Positions 34,390-43,670 of a DNA stretch of 64,000 nucleotides are shown piece by piece. Numbering within the stretch: the stretch's first letter is position 1; the number at the start of each line of letters is the position of its first letter. The translations under genes and the position numbers were made by a program. The notes under the pieces were generated by a model, which ran no database searches, was not told where the DNA came from, and saw only the letters and a list, made by a program, of their open reading frames with translations. Origin of the DNA: Betaproteobacteria bacterium (GTDB taxonomy: Bacteria > Pseudomonadota > Gammaproteobacteria > Burkholderiales > Burkholderiaceae_C). Where the stretch lies: positions 40,101 through 104,100 of the forward strand of contig RFTU01000002.1 in assembly GCA_009923315.1 (NCBI GenBank). Reading direction: 5' to 3'.

Positions 34390-35538
34390 TCAATCCCCAA
34401 TGAACTTCCAGGTGCCGTTGCTGATGGTGACCATCACGCGGCCGCGCTGGTCCAAACCGTTGTGGTCGCCGGCAGACATGTTGAAGATGCCGTGCGCTCC
34501 GGGCAACTCCTTGACGGCTTCCAGCGCATCACGCAGGGCTGTCCGGAACGCGGGTGTGCCAGGCTGGGCCTTCTTCAGGGCCTCGGTGGCGGCGCGCTCG
34601 ACCAGGAGGCCGGCGTCCCAGCCGTGGCCGCCAAACGTCGACACGCTGCCCTTGCCGTACTTGGCTTCATAGGCGTTCACATAGGCCAAGGCACTCTTGC
34701 GCACCGGATGATCGGCCGGCAACTGCGAGGCCACCAGCATCGGGCCGGCGGGCAGGATGGTGCCTTCAACGTCCTTGCCACCCACGCGCAGGAAGTCGTT
34801 GTTGGCCACGCCGTGGGTCTGGTAGATCTTGCCGGTGTAGCCGCGCTCACGCAGCGCCTTTTGCGGCAAGGCGGCCGGGGTGCCCGAGCCCGCGATCAGG
34901 ATGGCGTCGGGCTTGGCACCGGTGAGCTTGAGCACCTGGCCGGTGACCGATGTGTCGGTGCGGTTGTAGCGCTCCACGGCGACCACATTCAGGCTCTTGA
35001 TGCCCGCGGCCTTGTTGAACTCCTGCAGCCAACCTTCGCCGTAGGCATCGGCAAAGCCGATGAAGCCCACGCTCTTGATGCCGGCATTGGCCATGTGCTG
35101 CGCAATCGCAATGGCCATCATGATGTCGTTCTGCGGGGTCTTGAAGACCCAACGCTTCTTGGCGTCCACCGGCTCCACGATACGGGCTGAGGCCGCCATG
35201 GAGATCATGGGCGTTTGACTCTCGGCCGCCACATCGATCATCGCCAACGAATTGGGCGTTGTGGTGGAGCCGATGATCACGTCCACCTTGTGTTCGGTGA
35301 TCAACTTGCGTGCGTTGCTCACCGCATTGGTGGTGTCTGATGCATCGTCGAGCACCACATAGTTCACCTTGTGCTTGCCGATCTGCTTGGGCATCAGGTC
35401 GATGGTGTTCTTCTCGGGAATGCCCAGTGAGGCGGCCGGGCCGGTGGCCGAGACCGTCACGCCCACGGTGATGTCGGCGTGTGCGGCAAGCGCCGCGCAG
35501 GCCAGGGCAGTGGCCAGCAAGGACTTCAACAACTTCAT
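34390..35538 (-). CDS. LivK-type ABC transporter substrate-binding protein
   Basis: A 382-residue periplasmic protein of the branched-chain amino acid (Peripla_BP_6) family, with a signal peptide MKLLKSLLATALACAALAAHA. Motifs include GVTVSATGPAASLGIPEKNT, VDVIIGSTTTPNSLAMIDVA, GFADAYGEGW and DAGLLVERAATEALKK. Such proteins in aromatic operons often bind aromatic acids rather than amino acids, so phenylacetate or a hydroxylated relative is a fair guess. None of the livHMGF membrane or ATPase genes are in the window. It lies 70 bases after paaR and is followed by a terminator. Confidence 0.88.
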   Translation of the reverse strand: MKLLKSLLATALACAALAAHADITVGVTVSATGPAASLGIPEKNTIDLMPKQIGKHKVNYVVLDDASDTTNAVSNARKLITEHKVDVIIGSTTTPNSLAMIDVAAESQTPMISMAASARIVEPVDAKKRWVFKTPQNDIMMAIAIAQHMANAGIKSVGFIGFADAYGEGWLQEFNKAAGIKSLNVVAVERYNRTDTSVTGQVLKLTGAKPDAILIAGSGTPAALPQKALRERGYTGKIYQTHGVANNDFLRVGGKDVEGTILPAGPMLVASQLPADHPVRKSALAYVNAYEAKYGKGSVSTFGGHGWDAGLLVERAATEALKKAQPGTPAFRTALRDALEAVKELPGAHGIFNMSAGDHNGLDQRGRVMVTISNGTWKFIGD

Positions 35539-35608
35539 CGGATGTCTCCTTTTTCGGTGGTGAGGGTGGGAAATCGACTGAATTGGAGGAATCGATCGTC
35601 AAGAAAGT

Positions 35609-36313
35609 TCAGGATACCGCGGGCTTACGCGGCCGGGCAGCGGGTTGTCGCTTGGTTGAAACAGTGGCTGCAGGCGCCCGCTTGGCGAGGGTCAGCGTTG
35701 GTGTGGCCGTGCACGGCTGGGGCCTCACCGCATCCAGACCCCCAAAGAACAGCGCCGCCACCATCTCGCCCATCTGATCGTGGGTGATGGCGCCGCCGGG
35801 TCTCAGCCACGTGAACATCCAGTTGATCATGCCGAAGAGCAGCATCGTCACCGCCTTGTGCAGACCCGCTTCGGCCAGCTCGGGTCGAATTTCGCGCACC
35901 ACATCGGCAAAGGCCTGCACCACGCGCTGCTGAGCGGCCACCACCTGCTCCTGCTCCCTGGGGCCCAGGAACTTCACGTCTTCGGTGAGCACCCGATGCT
36001 CGTGGCGCGAACCGGCGTATTCGTCGACGAACCGCAGAATCAAGCGGCGCAAGCGCTGTGGCGCCGATACCTGCTCGCGCAGGACATCTTCGGTGAGCTG
36101 CTCCAGCCGACCCACATGGGTCAAAGCGATGAGCGCCAGCAACTCGGACTTGTCGCGCACATAGTGGTACAGCGCAGCCTTGCTGACACCGCAGGCCCGG
36201 GCCACCTCGTTCATGCTGGTGCCGCCGTAGCCTTGAAGCGCAAAGAGCTCCGCCGCCTGGTGAAGGATGCGGTCACGCTGGTCGTCGTAGGTGGCGGCGC
36301 GGGGTCTGGCCAT
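35609..36313 (-). CDS. paaR: TetR-family regulator of phenylacetate genes (PaaR)
   Basis: A 234-residue TetR/AcrR repressor. The DNA-binding helix-turn-helix is in the first 60 residues: DRILHQAAELFALQGYGGTS, then VSKAALYHYVRDKSELL. The C-terminal ligand domain ends with a basic, Ala/Pro-rich tail. It lies six bases after paaE on the same strand, so it is autoregulated with the operon. In beta-proteobacteria and Thermus PaaR repressors are released by phenylacetyl-CoA. The 14-bp palindrome at 42998-43011 is the likely target. Regulator identity rests on position plus family. Confidence 0.85.
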   Translation of the reverse strand: MARPRAATYDDQRDRILHQAAELFALQGYGGTSMNEVARACGVSKAALYHYVRDKSELLALIALTHVGRLEQLTEDVLREQVSAPQRLRRLILRFVDEYAGSRHEHRVLTEDVKFLGPREQEQVVAAQQRVVQAFADVVREIRPELAEAGLHKAVTMLLFGMINWMFTWLRPGGAITHDQMGEMVAALFFGGLDAVRPQPCTATPTLTLAKRAPAATVSTKRQPAARPRKPAVS

Positions 36314-36319
36314 CCTGGG

Positions 36320-37426
36320 TCACCGTTCATCAAAACTCAGCACCACGCGTTCGGTCAGCGGGTGCGCCTGGCAGGACAGCACGAAACCGGCCTGCACTTC
36401 CTTCTTGTCGAGGGCGAAGTTTCGCTCCATCCGCACCTTCCCCTCGACGACCTTGCAGCGACACGTGCCGCACACGCCTGAGGTACAGGAAAAGGGCACT
36501 TCCAGGCCAGCGGCAGACGCGGCATCCAGAATGCTGGGCTGATCCTGGTTGAAGGCGATTTCCCGCCGCAAGCCGTCTCGTACGATGACGATGCGCGAGC
36601 TCTGGGCATCTCCCGGCCGCGCCTGGTGCATCACCGCACCGGCGCCCTGCCCGGCGGCAGCGCCCGGCGCCTGCGCCACGCCGAAGCGCTCGATGTGGAT
36701 GCGCTCCTCAGCCACGCCCGCGGCCTTGAGCGCCGCATCAGCCTCGTCGTTCATCTGGAAGGGGCCGCAGATGTAGGCATGATCGATCGACGAGGCCGGC
36801 ACCACGGTGCGCAGAAACTCGCCGATCTTCTGGCGATCCATCAGCCCCATGTTCAAGGGGGAGTCTGTCGGCTCGTCGGAGAACACATGATGGAGCACCA
36901 CCCGCTGCATCCAGCGGTTCTTGAGGTCTTCCAGCTCTTCCTTGAACATCGTGCTGCGCAGAGCACGATTGCCGTAGATCAGGGTGAAGCGCGAATGTGG
37001 CTCGCGCACCATCACCGTCTTCAATATCGACAGGATGGGTGTGATGCCACTGCCGCCGGCGATACCCAGGTGGTGACGGCGAGCGTTCGGCTCCATCGGC
37101 ACGAAAAAGCGCCCTTGAGGGGCCATCACGCTGATCTCGTCGTTGGGCTGGAGGTGTTCGTTGATCCAGTTGGAGAAGACGCCGCCCTTGACCTTGCGAA
37201 CGCCCACCCGCAACTCTCCATCATCGACGCCCGCGCAGATGGAATAGGAGCGGCGCAGGTCTTGCCCGTCGATGGTCTTGCGCAGGGTGAGGTACTGGCC
37301 CTGGGTGAAGCCGAAGGTCTCGCGCAACGCGGGCGGCACCGCAAAGGTGACGATCACGGCTTCACTGGTATCGGGCTCGATTCGGCGCACCGTGAGGTCA
37401 TGGAACAGAGAAGACGAGCTGCTCAT
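36320..37426 (-). CDS. paaE: Phenylacetyl-CoA epoxidase reductase subunit PaaE
   Basis: PaaE passes electrons from NADPH to the PaaAC di-iron oxygenase. The 368-residue protein has an N-terminal FAD/NAD ferredoxin-reductase module (RRSYSICAGV for FAD, GIAGGSGITPILSILKT for the nucleotide) and a C-terminal plant-type 2Fe-2S domain with CTSGVCGTCRCK and a later Cys in VLSCQAHP. It overlaps paaD by four bases and is followed closely by paaR. The initiating ATG at 37426 gives full family length. Confidence 0.94.
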   Translation of the reverse strand: MSSSSSLFHDLTVRRIEPDTSEAVIVTFAVPPALRETFGFTQGQYLTLRKTIDGQDLRRSYSICAGVDDGELRVGVRKVKGGVFSNWINEHLQPNDEISVMAPQGRFFVPMEPNARRHHLGIAGGSGITPILSILKTVMVREPHSRFTLIYGNRALRSTMFKEELEDLKNRWMQRVVLHHVFSDEPTDSPLNMGLMDRQKIGEFLRTVVPASSIDHAYICGPFQMNDEADAALKAAGVAEERIHIERFGVAQAPGAAAGQGAGAVMHQARPGDAQSSRIVIVRDGLRREIAFNQDQPSILDAASAAGLEVPFSCTSGVCGTCRCKVVEGKVRMERNFALDKKEVQAGFVLSCQAHPLTERVVLSFDER

Positions 37427-38082
37427 ATCGGTTTGAAATGTTCGAACGGTTCGCGGCAGGAGCGGCAGCGGTACAGCGCCTTGCAGGCGGTGGAGCCGAA
37501 GGCCGACAACCGTTCGGTGTCACCGCTGTCGCAACGAGGACAGGCGATGGTCTCGCGCCGAACGATGCGGATCGGCACGGCGCCGTCCGGCGCCTGCTGC
37601 AGGTGGCCTGGCGGCGCAATGCCATAGGCCTTGAGCTTGGCTCGACCCTCAGCCGTGATCCAGTCGGTGGTCCATGCGGGGGCGCGGCGCAGTTCGGTGC
37701 GCACCTTCGTGAAGCCGGCGGCTTGCAGGGCCTGGCACACCGCCGCCTCAATGGCCTCTGTGGCGGGGCATCCGGAATAGGTGGGCGTGAGCCAAACGGT
37801 GAGTTGGCCCGCGATCGCCAGCCGTACTTGGTCCTGCGCCTTCACCGCAGCATGCCGCGATCCACCGTCTTCAGCGTCAAAGTGCACCTGGCGCACGATC
37901 CCCAGATCGCATACCGACAGCGCCGGGACCTCAGGATCCAACACCTGCTGCAGCACGGCCCAGGCACGGGCCTCGGGCTCGTCCGCACCCGGCAGCCCCT
38001 CCGTGTGGAGGGGTTGCACGGCATAGGCCGCCCCACCAAGGTGCAGCGGGATGACCGGCGCAGCGGGCAGCTCTCTCACCAA
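37423..38082 (-). CDS. paaD: Phenylacetyl-CoA epoxidase subunit PaaD
   Basis: PaaD is a small MIP18/DUF59-type protein needed for assembly or activity of the epoxidase, probably in Fe-S or di-iron maturation. This version is 219 residues, with the DUF59 core VLDPEVPALSVCDLGIV and WLTPTYSGCPATEAIE, and a C-terminal zinc-ribbon-like end CPRCDSGDTERLSAFGSTAC followed by CRSC. It overlaps paaC by seven bases and paaE by four, indicating tight translational coupling. About 30 extra N-terminal residues precede the core compared with typical PaaD; a later start is possible. Confidence 0.92.
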   Translation of the reverse strand: MVRELPAAPVIPLHLGGAAYAVQPLHTEGLPGADEPEARAWAVLQQVLDPEVPALSVCDLGIVRQVHFDAEDGGSRHAAVKAQDQVRLAIAGQLTVWLTPTYSGCPATEAIEAAVCQALQAAGFTKVRTELRRAPAWTTDWITAEGRAKLKAYGIAPPGHLQQAPDGAVPIRIVRRETIACPRCDSGDTERLSAFGSTACKALYRCRSCREPFEHFKPI

Positions 38083-38897
38083 ACCGCTCCCGGATGGGCG
38101 CGCTGCAGGCTCTGCATCTCAGCCAACAGATAGCCCATGTGCTCGGAATGCACGCCGCGCCGGCCCATGCTGCGGAAGGTGCTGGGCTTGGGCTGCTGCA
38201 GCGTGGCCTGCTCCAACACCGCGCCGATCTCGGCTTCCCAGGCTCCACGCAAATCACTGGCACGCGGACCCAGCCCGCTTTGGGCGGCCGCCTCATCAAC
38301 ATGGTCGTCCTCGAAGAGTTCGGGCACAAAGGGCCAAAGCCGCTCCAGGGCGCGCTGCGCGCGCGCATGGGAGTCGTCGGTGCCATCACCCAAGCGCACC
38401 ACCCAGTCGCCGTTGTGCTGCTGGTGGTAACGCGCTTCCTTGACCGCCTTGGCGGCGATGGCGGCCAATTCCCCGTCTCGGGATGAGGCCAACTCGGTCC
38501 AGGCCTGCTTCAGCCATGTGGCCACCATCAGGTTGCGCAGCACGGTGAACGCGAAGTCACCCGGGCGGCTGCGGCGGTGGGCTGCTTCGTCAGCGGTGTT
38601 GGGCAACTCACACAGCGTGGGGTTGAGGAAATCACGCTCTTCGCGCAGGAAGGCGAGCTGGTCTTCGTCATAGGCCTTCCCGCCGCCTTTGGCGTGGAGC
38701 TGCCCCGCGTGGGTCAGCAGCGCGCGGGACTGGCCGACCAGGTCCAGCGACATATTGGTCAGGGCGATGTCTTCTTCAAGCACCGGGGCGTGGCCGCACC
38801 ACTCGGACAGGCGCTGGGCCAGAATCAGCGCGGTGTCGGCCAAGCGCAGAACGTACTGCACATCCGCTGATGCCTGAAGGGTGATGGCGGTGCTCAT
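38076..38897 (-). CDS. paaC: Phenylacetyl-CoA epoxidase structural subunit PaaC
   Basis: PaaC is the ferritin-fold structural partner of PaaA in the ring-epoxidising complex. The 273-residue protein contains the PaaC blocks LADTALILAQRLSEWCGHAP, DIALTNMSLDLVGQSRALL, and KEARYHQQHNGDWVVRLGDG. The ATG at 38897 follows paaB by ten bases; an in-frame ATG 30 bases earlier lies inside paaB and is less likely. Family length is about 250 residues. Confidence 0.94.
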   Translation of the reverse strand: MSTAITLQASADVQYVLRLADTALILAQRLSEWCGHAPVLEEDIALTNMSLDLVGQSRALLTHAGQLHAKGGGKAYDEDQLAFLREERDFLNPTLCELPNTADEAAHRRSRPGDFAFTVLRNLMVATWLKQAWTELASSRDGELAAIAAKAVKEARYHQQHNGDWVVRLGDGTDDSHARAQRALERLWPFVPELFEDDHVDEAAAQSGLGPRASDLRGAWEAEIGAVLEQATLQQPKPSTFRSMGRRGVHSEHMGYLLAEMQSLQRAHPGAVW

Positions 38898-38907
38898 GTC
38901 ATCCCTC

Positions 38908-39225
38908 TCACATGTGATCCACCGCATCAGGCAGTTGGTAGAAGGTCGGGTGGCGGTACACCTTGTCTTCCATGGGGTCGAAGTACATGTCCTTGTCGCG
39001 CGGATCGCTGGCGGTGATGTCGCTGGCCTTGACCACCCACACGCTGGACCCTTCCTGGCGGCGGGTGTAGACCTCGCGGGCCATCTGCACCGCCATCTGC
39101 GGATCGGGCGCGTGCAGGCTGCCGCAGTGCTTGTGGTCCAGGCCGGCGCGGCTGCGAACGAAGACTTCCCACAGCGGCCACTCGCTGACCACGCTCTGAT
39201 TCGATGGAGACTTTGGAGCGCTCAT
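38908..39225 (-). CDS. paaB: Phenylacetyl-CoA epoxidase small subunit PaaB
   Basis: PaaB, 105 residues, is the small bridging subunit of the epoxidase. It has the family signature [20 protein letters not shown] followed by [21 protein letters not shown]. The ATG at 39225 overlaps the paaA stop by four bases (ATGA), which fixes the start and couples translation. No unusual residues are seen. Confidence 0.94.
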   Translation of the reverse strand: MSAPKSPSNQSVVSEWPLWEVFVRSRAGLDHKHCGSLHAPDPQMAVQMAREVYTRRQEGSSVWVVKASDITASDPRDKDMYFDPMEDKVYRHPTFYQLPDAVDHM

Positions 39226-40223
39226 GCAGCCTCCTGCTTCGTTGAATGCTTGCGTGCATGGGCCATCGCCGCTTCGCGTACCCAGGCGCCCTCTTCCCAG
39301 GCGGTCACGCGTGTGGCCAGCCTTTCCTTGTTGCATGGGCCGTTGCCGCCGACAACGTTCCAAAACTCGCTCCAGTCGATGGCGCCGAAGTCGTGATGGC
39401 CGCGCGCCTCGTTCCACTTGAGATCGGGGTCGGGCAGCGTGACGCCCAACACCTTGGCTTGGTCCACGGTGGCGTCGACAAACTTCTGGCGCAACTCATC
39501 GTTCGAAACGCGCTTGATTCCCCAGCGCATGCCCTGCGCGCTGTTGGGGCTGTCGGCGTCGTGCGGACCGAACATCATGATGCTGGGCCACCACCAGCGG
39601 TTTACGGCATCCTGCACCATGGCGCGTTGGCCATCGGTTCCGTCTCGCATCATCGTCAGCAGGGCATCAAAGCCCTGGCGCTGGTGGAAGCTCTCCTCGC
39701 GGCAGATGCGGATCATGGCTCGCGCATACGGCGCATAGCTGCAGCGGCAGATGGGCACCTGGTTCATGATGGCCGCGCCATCCACCAACCAACCGATGAC
39801 ACCCACGTCGGCCCAGGTCAGCGTCGGATAGTTGAAGATCGAGCTGTATTTCGCCTTGCCGCTGTGCAGCCCATCGAGCATCTGGTCACGGCTGATGCCC
39901 AGAGTCTCGGCGGCCGAATACAGGTACAGGCCGTGGCCAGCCTCATCCTGGATCTTGGCCAACAGGATGGCCTTGCGCTTCAAGGTGGGCGCGCGCGTGA
40001 CCCAGTTGCCTTCGGGCAGCATGCCCACGATCTCCGAATGGGCGTGCTGACTGATCTGGCGGATCAATGTCTTGCGGTAGTCCTCGGGCATCCAGTCCTT
40101 GGCCTCGATGAAGTCGCCGGCATCGATGCGCTCATCGAAGCGCTCCTGCAACACGGCCTCTTCGGCGGTACGGATCGCCTTTCGGGCTTCGGGGCCCTGG
40201 GTGTCCATGGATTGGGTGTACAT
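39222..40223 (-). CDS. paaA: Phenylacetyl-CoA epoxidase catalytic subunit PaaA
   Basis: PaaA holds the di-iron site that adds one oxygen atom of O2 to the ring of phenylacetyl-CoA, giving the 1,2-epoxide. The 333-residue protein shows [57 protein letters not shown] (with the ExxH iron ligands) and [12 protein letters not shown] (the second ExxH). The ATG at 40223 has AAGGA upstream. There is a 55-base gap from paaK. All expected ligands are intact, so the enzyme should be functional. Confidence 0.95.
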   Translation of the reverse strand: MYTQSMDTQGPEARKAIRTAEEAVLQERFDERIDAGDFIEAKDWMPEDYRKTLIRQISQHAHSEIVGMLPEGNWVTRAPTLKRKAILLAKIQDEAGHGLYLYSAAETLGISRDQMLDGLHSGKAKYSSIFNYPTLTWADVGVIGWLVDGAAIMNQVPICRCSYAPYARAMIRICREESFHQRQGFDALLTMMRDGTDGQRAMVQDAVNRWWWPSIMMFGPHDADSPNSAQGMRWGIKRVSNDELRQKFVDATVDQAKVLGVTLPDPDLKWNEARGHHDFGAIDWSEFWNVVGGNGPCNKERLATRVTAWEEGAWVREAAMAHARKHSTKQEAA

Positions 40224-40278
40224 GGGCTGTTCCTTCAGCTGGTCATCATTCGATTCGTGAACGGTCGATGCGGCCGGC

Positions 40279-41598
40279 TCACTTGGGCCGGCGGTCGAAT
40301 ACGCGTTTGGCCTTGCCCACCTCGGTGCGCTTGAGACTACCCGGGGCCAGCACCAGCACCCGGGTGGAGATGCCCACCAGGGTCTTGATGCGGTGGTTGA
40401 CCCACCGCGAAATTTCGTCCAACTGCGCCGCCGACAGGCTGGCGTGGTGGGGCTGCAGTTCGGTGTGCACCTCCACCTCGTCGAGGATGCCGTCACGACT
40501 GACATGAATCTCGTACTGGCCGGACAGGCGTTCGTTGGCCAGGATGATCTCCTCGATCTGCGTGGGGAACACATTGACCCCTCGAATGATGAGCATGTCG
40601 TCGCTGCGGCCAACGATCTTGCCCATGCGGCGGAACGAGCGCGCAGTGGGCGGCAACAGTCGTGTGAGGTCGCGCGTTCGATAGCGGATGATGGGCAGTG
40701 CTTCCTTGGTCAGCGAGGTGAACACCAGTTCGCCTTCGGATCCGTCGGGCAGTACCTCGCCGGTTTCCGGGTCGATGATCTCAGGGTAGAAGTGGTCTTC
40801 CCAGATCACCGGACCATCCTGCGTTTCCACACATTCGCTGGCCACGCCCGGGCCCATCACTTCACTCAGGCCGTAGATGTCCACCGCCTTGATGTCGGCG
40901 TTTCGCTGGATATCGGCGCGCATGGCTTCGGTCCACGGCTCCGCGCCGAAGATGCCGATCTCCAGCGACGATTCGCGCGGGTCCATGCCCATCTTCTGGA
41001 AATTCTCGATGATCACTTGCATGTAGCTGGGGGTGACCATGATCACCCTCGGCTTGAAGTCGGTGATGAGCTGGATCTGCTTTTCCGTCTGTCCGCCGCT
41101 CATGGGAATGACGGTGCAGCCCAGGCGCTCCACGCCGTAGTGCGCACCCAGGCCGCCGGTGAACAGGCCATAGCCATACGCCACATGCACGATGTCGCCC
41201 GGGCGCGTGCCCGCCGCGCGAATGGAGCGCGCCACCAGATCGGCCCAATTCGAGATGTCCTGTTTCGTGTAGCCCACCACAGTGGGCTTGCCGGTGGTGC
41301 CCGATGAAGCGTGAATGCGCAACACCTGCTCACGCGGTACGGCGAACAGCCCAAAAGGGTAGTGGTCGCGAAGGTCCTTTTTGGTGGTGAAGGGGAACTT
41401 CGACAAATCGGCCAGGGACTTGCAATCCGACGGGTGCACACCCTTTTCATCGAAGACTCTCTTGTAGTGCGGCACATGGTCGTAGGCGTGCTGCACAGAC
41501 CACTGCAGACGCTTCAATTGCAGGGCGGCAACCTCATCGCGGCTGGCGCGCTCGATCGGATCGAGTTCGGCGGGTGCGGGCGGGCGAATGTCCACCAT
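40279..41598 (-). CDS. paaK: Phenylacetate-CoA ligase PaaK
   Basis: PaaK activates phenylacetate to phenylacetyl-CoA with ATP, the entry step of the pathway. The 439-residue protein has the PaaK-type P-loop [19 protein letters not shown] (about 98-116), [20 protein letters not shown] and the C-terminal [19 protein letters not shown] with the catalytic lysine. The ATG at 41598 begins the family alignment (MVDIRPP), although the frame is open upstream. It lies 110 bases after paaI and 55 before paaA. Confidence 0.95.
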   Translation of the reverse strand: MVDIRPPAPAELDPIERASRDEVAALQLKRLQWSVQHAYDHVPHYKRVFDEKGVHPSDCKSLADLSKFPFTTKKDLRDHYPFGLFAVPREQVLRIHASSGTTGKPTVVGYTKQDISNWADLVARSIRAAGTRPGDIVHVAYGYGLFTGGLGAHYGVERLGCTVIPMSGGQTEKQIQLITDFKPRVIMVTPSYMQVIIENFQKMGMDPRESSLEIGIFGAEPWTEAMRADIQRNADIKAVDIYGLSEVMGPGVASECVETQDGPVIWEDHFYPEIIDPETGEVLPDGSEGELVFTSLTKEALPIIRYRTRDLTRLLPPTARSFRRMGKIVGRSDDMLIIRGVNVFPTQIEEIILANERLSGQYEIHVSRDGILDEVEVHTELQPHHASLSAAQLDEISRWVNHRIKTLVGISTRVLVLAPGSLKRTEVGKAKRVFDRRPK

Positions 41599-41708
41599 GA
41601 TCTGTTGTCTCCGAGGGATTCTTGCTGGGTAAAACGCGTGGTTCTTCCGGTCGCTTGCTTGGTCAGTCCGCTGCGGTGGCGTTGCGGTCCGTTGCGCAGG
41701 GTCGGCAC

Positions 41709-42158
41709 TCAGCCGAGTACCGGCTTGCCCTTCATCGTGTAGGAGCGCCCCCTGAACAGCGCAATGCGCTGCTGCGCCTGGTTGCACACCTCCACGTCGT
41801 ACACGCCGGTGCGCCCGGTCTTGTTCTGCTCGCTGCACACGGCCGTGAGCACATCGCCTTCTCGAGCTGGGGCGACGAAGCTGATGTCGAAGCCGGATGC
41901 AACGGTGATTTCGTTGTACGCGTTGCAGGCAAAGGCAAAGGCACTGTCGGCCAGCGTGGCGATGAAGCCGCCGTGACAAGTGGCGTGCCCATTGAGCATC
42001 CAGCGCTGCACGGCCATGGTGGCCGTGGCCGAGCCTGGCCCCACCGCGGTGATGGCAATGCCCATGTGGGCTGTGGCGTGGTCGTCCCGGAGCATCGCCT
42101 CGCGCACGCGCGCCGCAAGGGCCGAAGCCTGTTCATGGTCGATGGTGGTGGCGGTCAT
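41709..42158 (-). CDS. paaI: Hydroxyphenylacetyl-CoA thioesterase PaaI
   Basis: PaaI is a hotdog-fold thioesterase that hydrolyses dead-end hydroxylated or ring-opened CoA esters, rescuing CoA. The 149-residue protein has [18 protein letters not shown] and the active-site region [20 protein letters not shown] with the expected Asp. It starts nine bases after paaG, in the same operon, and matches family length of about 140. Confidence 0.92.
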   Translation of the reverse strand: MTATTIDHEQASALAARVREAMLRDDHATAHMGIAITAVGPGSATATMAVQRWMLNGHATCHGGFIATLADSAFAFACNAYNEITVASGFDISFVAPAREGDVLTAVCSEQNKTGRTGVYDVEVCNQAQQRIALFRGRSYTMKGKPVLG

Positions 42159-42167
42159 GGACAGGAC

Positions 42168-42959
42168 TCAACGATCGGTGAACACGGGCGCACGCTTGGC
42201 CAGAAAGGCCGCCATGCCCTCCCGGCAGTCGTGCGCCACAGCCAAATCGGCCTGCAGGCGGCCCTCGTGACTCAGCGCTTCTTCGAGGTTCATCTGCTGC
42301 GCAGCGTCCATGGCCAAGCGCGTGGCCACCAGCGCCTTGACCGGCATCGAAGCCAACTTCGCGGCCAGCGCCTGCACGGTGGTCACCAGGTCAGCGTCGG
42401 GCACGCACTGCCAGATCAGTCCCAAAGACTTGGCCTGCGCCGCACCGAGCTTGTCGCCAATGAGCGCCAAACCCAAGGCGTTGGCGCGGCCCACCAGCCG
42501 CGGCAACAGCCAGGTGCCGCCGCAATCGGGCACCAAGCCAATTTTGGAGAAAGCCTGAACGAAGGCAGCCGACTCCGCGGCCACCACGAGGTCACACGAG
42601 AGGGCCAGATTGGCGCCGGCGCCGGCGGCCACGCCATTGACGGCAGCGATCACCGGCACCGGCATCCGGCTGACCTGCAGGGCCAGCGGCTTGTAGTGCT
42701 CGGCCACCAGGTCACCCACACTTGGGGCGCCCTCGCCCATGACCTCGGACAAGTCCTGGCCCGCACAGAAACCGCGGCCCGCGCCGGTCATCACCACGCA
42801 GCGCACGCTGGGCGTGTCAGCAGCCTGCGCCAGTGCCGCGCGCAAGGCCTGGTGCATCGGCACGGTGAAACTGTTGAGCGCCTGCGGCCGGTTCAAGGTG
42901 ATGGTGCGCACGGCCCCCTCATCTCGAACCAGAACCGTGGCAGCGTGGGTATCGGACAT
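42168..42959 (-). CDS. paaG: 1,2-epoxyphenylacetyl-CoA isomerase PaaG
   Basis: PaaG converts the ring epoxide to the seven-membered oxepin-CoA. The 263-residue crotonase-fold protein has [20 protein letters not shown], the oxyanion loop [17 protein letters not shown] (typical of PaaG) and [20 protein letters not shown]. It is the first gene of the operon and starts about 20 bases after the predicted transcription start. The ATG at 42959 is chosen; a TTG six bases earlier is also in frame. The related PaaF hydratase is not in this window. Confidence 0.92.
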   Translation of the reverse strand: MSDTHAATVLVRDEGAVRTITLNRPQALNSFTVPMHQALRAALAQAADTPSVRCVVMTGAGRGFCAGQDLSEVMGEGAPSVGDLVAEHYKPLALQVSRMPVPVIAAVNGVAAGAGANLALSCDLVVAAESAAFVQAFSKIGLVPDCGGTWLLPRLVGRANALGLALIGDKLGAAQAKSLGLIWQCVPDADLVTTVQALAAKLASMPVKALVATRLAMDAAQQMNLEEALSHEGRLQADLAVAHDCREGMAAFLAKRAPVFTDR

Positions 42960-42966
42960 GGTCAAG

Positions 42967-42995
42967 TTGTCGAATGGAAAGCGCTATCGTATAGT
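42967..42995 (+). promoter_or_regulatory. Sigma70 promoter of paaY
   Basis: TTGTCG (42967-42972), a 17-base spacer and TATAGT (42990-42995) form a good sigma70 promoter reading toward paaY, whose ATG is 34 bases past the -10. The expected start of transcription falls inside the palindrome at 42998-43011. Confidence 0.6.
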
Positions 42996-43014
42996 TTACC
43001 GACCGGTCGGTCAA
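42986..43014 (-). promoter_or_regulatory. Sigma70 promoter of the paaG operon
   Basis: On the minus strand TTGACC (43014-43009), a 17-base spacer and TACGAT (42991-42986) form a sigma70-type promoter. The palindrome at 42998-43011 covers the spacer and the inner part of the -35, so a bound repressor would block RNA polymerase. Confidence 0.55.
42998..43011. promoter_or_regulatory. Candidate PaaR operator, 14-bp perfect palindrome
   Basis: ACCGACCGGTCGGT is a perfect dyad in the 69-base gap between the divergent paaG and paaY genes. It overlaps both predicted promoters. No second copy lies before paaA, paaR, the binding-protein gene or paaZ. A TetR-family PaaR binding here could silence both directions until phenylacetyl-CoA accumulates. 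Ligand and binding are inferred. Confidence 0.7.
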
Positions 43015-43028
43015 TTAATGGATTTCCC

Positions 43029-43670
43029 ATGCCCTGCTACTCCCTGGACGGCTTGTCGCCCGTCGTTCATCCCAGCGCCTTCGTCCACCCCAGTGCCGAG
43101 CTGATCGGCGACGTCTGGGTGGGGGCCCACTGCTACATCGGGCCCTTGGCCAGCCTGCGAGGCGACTTCGGCCGCATCGTGGTGCGAGACGGCGCCAATG
43201 TGCAGGACAGCTGCGTCATGCACGCCTTCCCAGGCCAGGACTGCGTGGTGGAAGTGGACGGCCACATCGGCCACGGCGCCGTGCTGCACGGCTGCACCGT
43301 AGGGCGCAACGCCCTGGTGGGCATGAACAGCGTGGTGATGGACGAGGTGGAGATCGGCGAGTCCACCATCGTGGCTGCCGGCGCCTTCGTGCGTGCCGGC
43401 CTCAAGGTGCCGCCTCGCGTGTTGTTGGTGGGCGCACCGGCCAAGGTGGTGCGTGAACTCAGCGACGACGAGGTGAAGTGGAAGAGCGAAGGCACCGGCG
43501 TGTACCAGTCACTGGCCCGACGCTGCCGCGCGAGTCTGGTGCCGGTCCAACCCTTGGCTCAGGACGATGAGACGCGCCGGCGCTTCACCGAGGCCGAACT
43601 GCATGCGGGCCGTTCCGATGGGCAGGGTGGGCTGAAGTCGCTCGTGGAGCTCAAAAGAACCAGCTCATGA
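43029..43670 (+). CDS. paaY: PaaY, gamma-class carbonic anhydrase-like hexapeptide protein (thioesterase)
   Basis: A 213-residue left-handed beta-helix protein with hexapeptide repeats. The family start is [19 protein letters not shown]; metal-binding histidines appear in VMHAFPGQ and [17 protein letters not shown]. PaaY of Pseudomonas hydrolyses 2-hydroxycyclohepta-1,4,6-triene-1-formyl-CoA, a dead-end thioester, and so protects the pathway. The ATG at 43029 is chosen because the frame upstream enters the promoter and paaG region. It is divergent from paaG and shares its regulatory site. The 3' end overlaps the convergent TRAP permease gene by 20 bases. Confidence 0.92.
   Translation: MPCYSLDGLSPVVHPSAFVHPSAELIGDVWVGAHCYIGPLASLRGDFGRIVVRDGANVQDSCVMHAFPGQDCVVEVDGHIGHGAVLHGCTVGRNALVGMNSVVMDEVEIGESTIVAAGAFVRAGLKVPPRVLLVGAPAKVVRELSDDEVKWKSEGTGVYQSLARRCRASLVPVQPLAQDDETRRRFTEAELHAGRSDGQGGLKSLVELKRTSS

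Noticed and set aside
41622-43028. Upstream extension of the paaY frame through paaI and paaG
   Set aside because: The frame is open by chance; the hexapeptide protein begins at the ATG at 43029, just after its promoter and operator.
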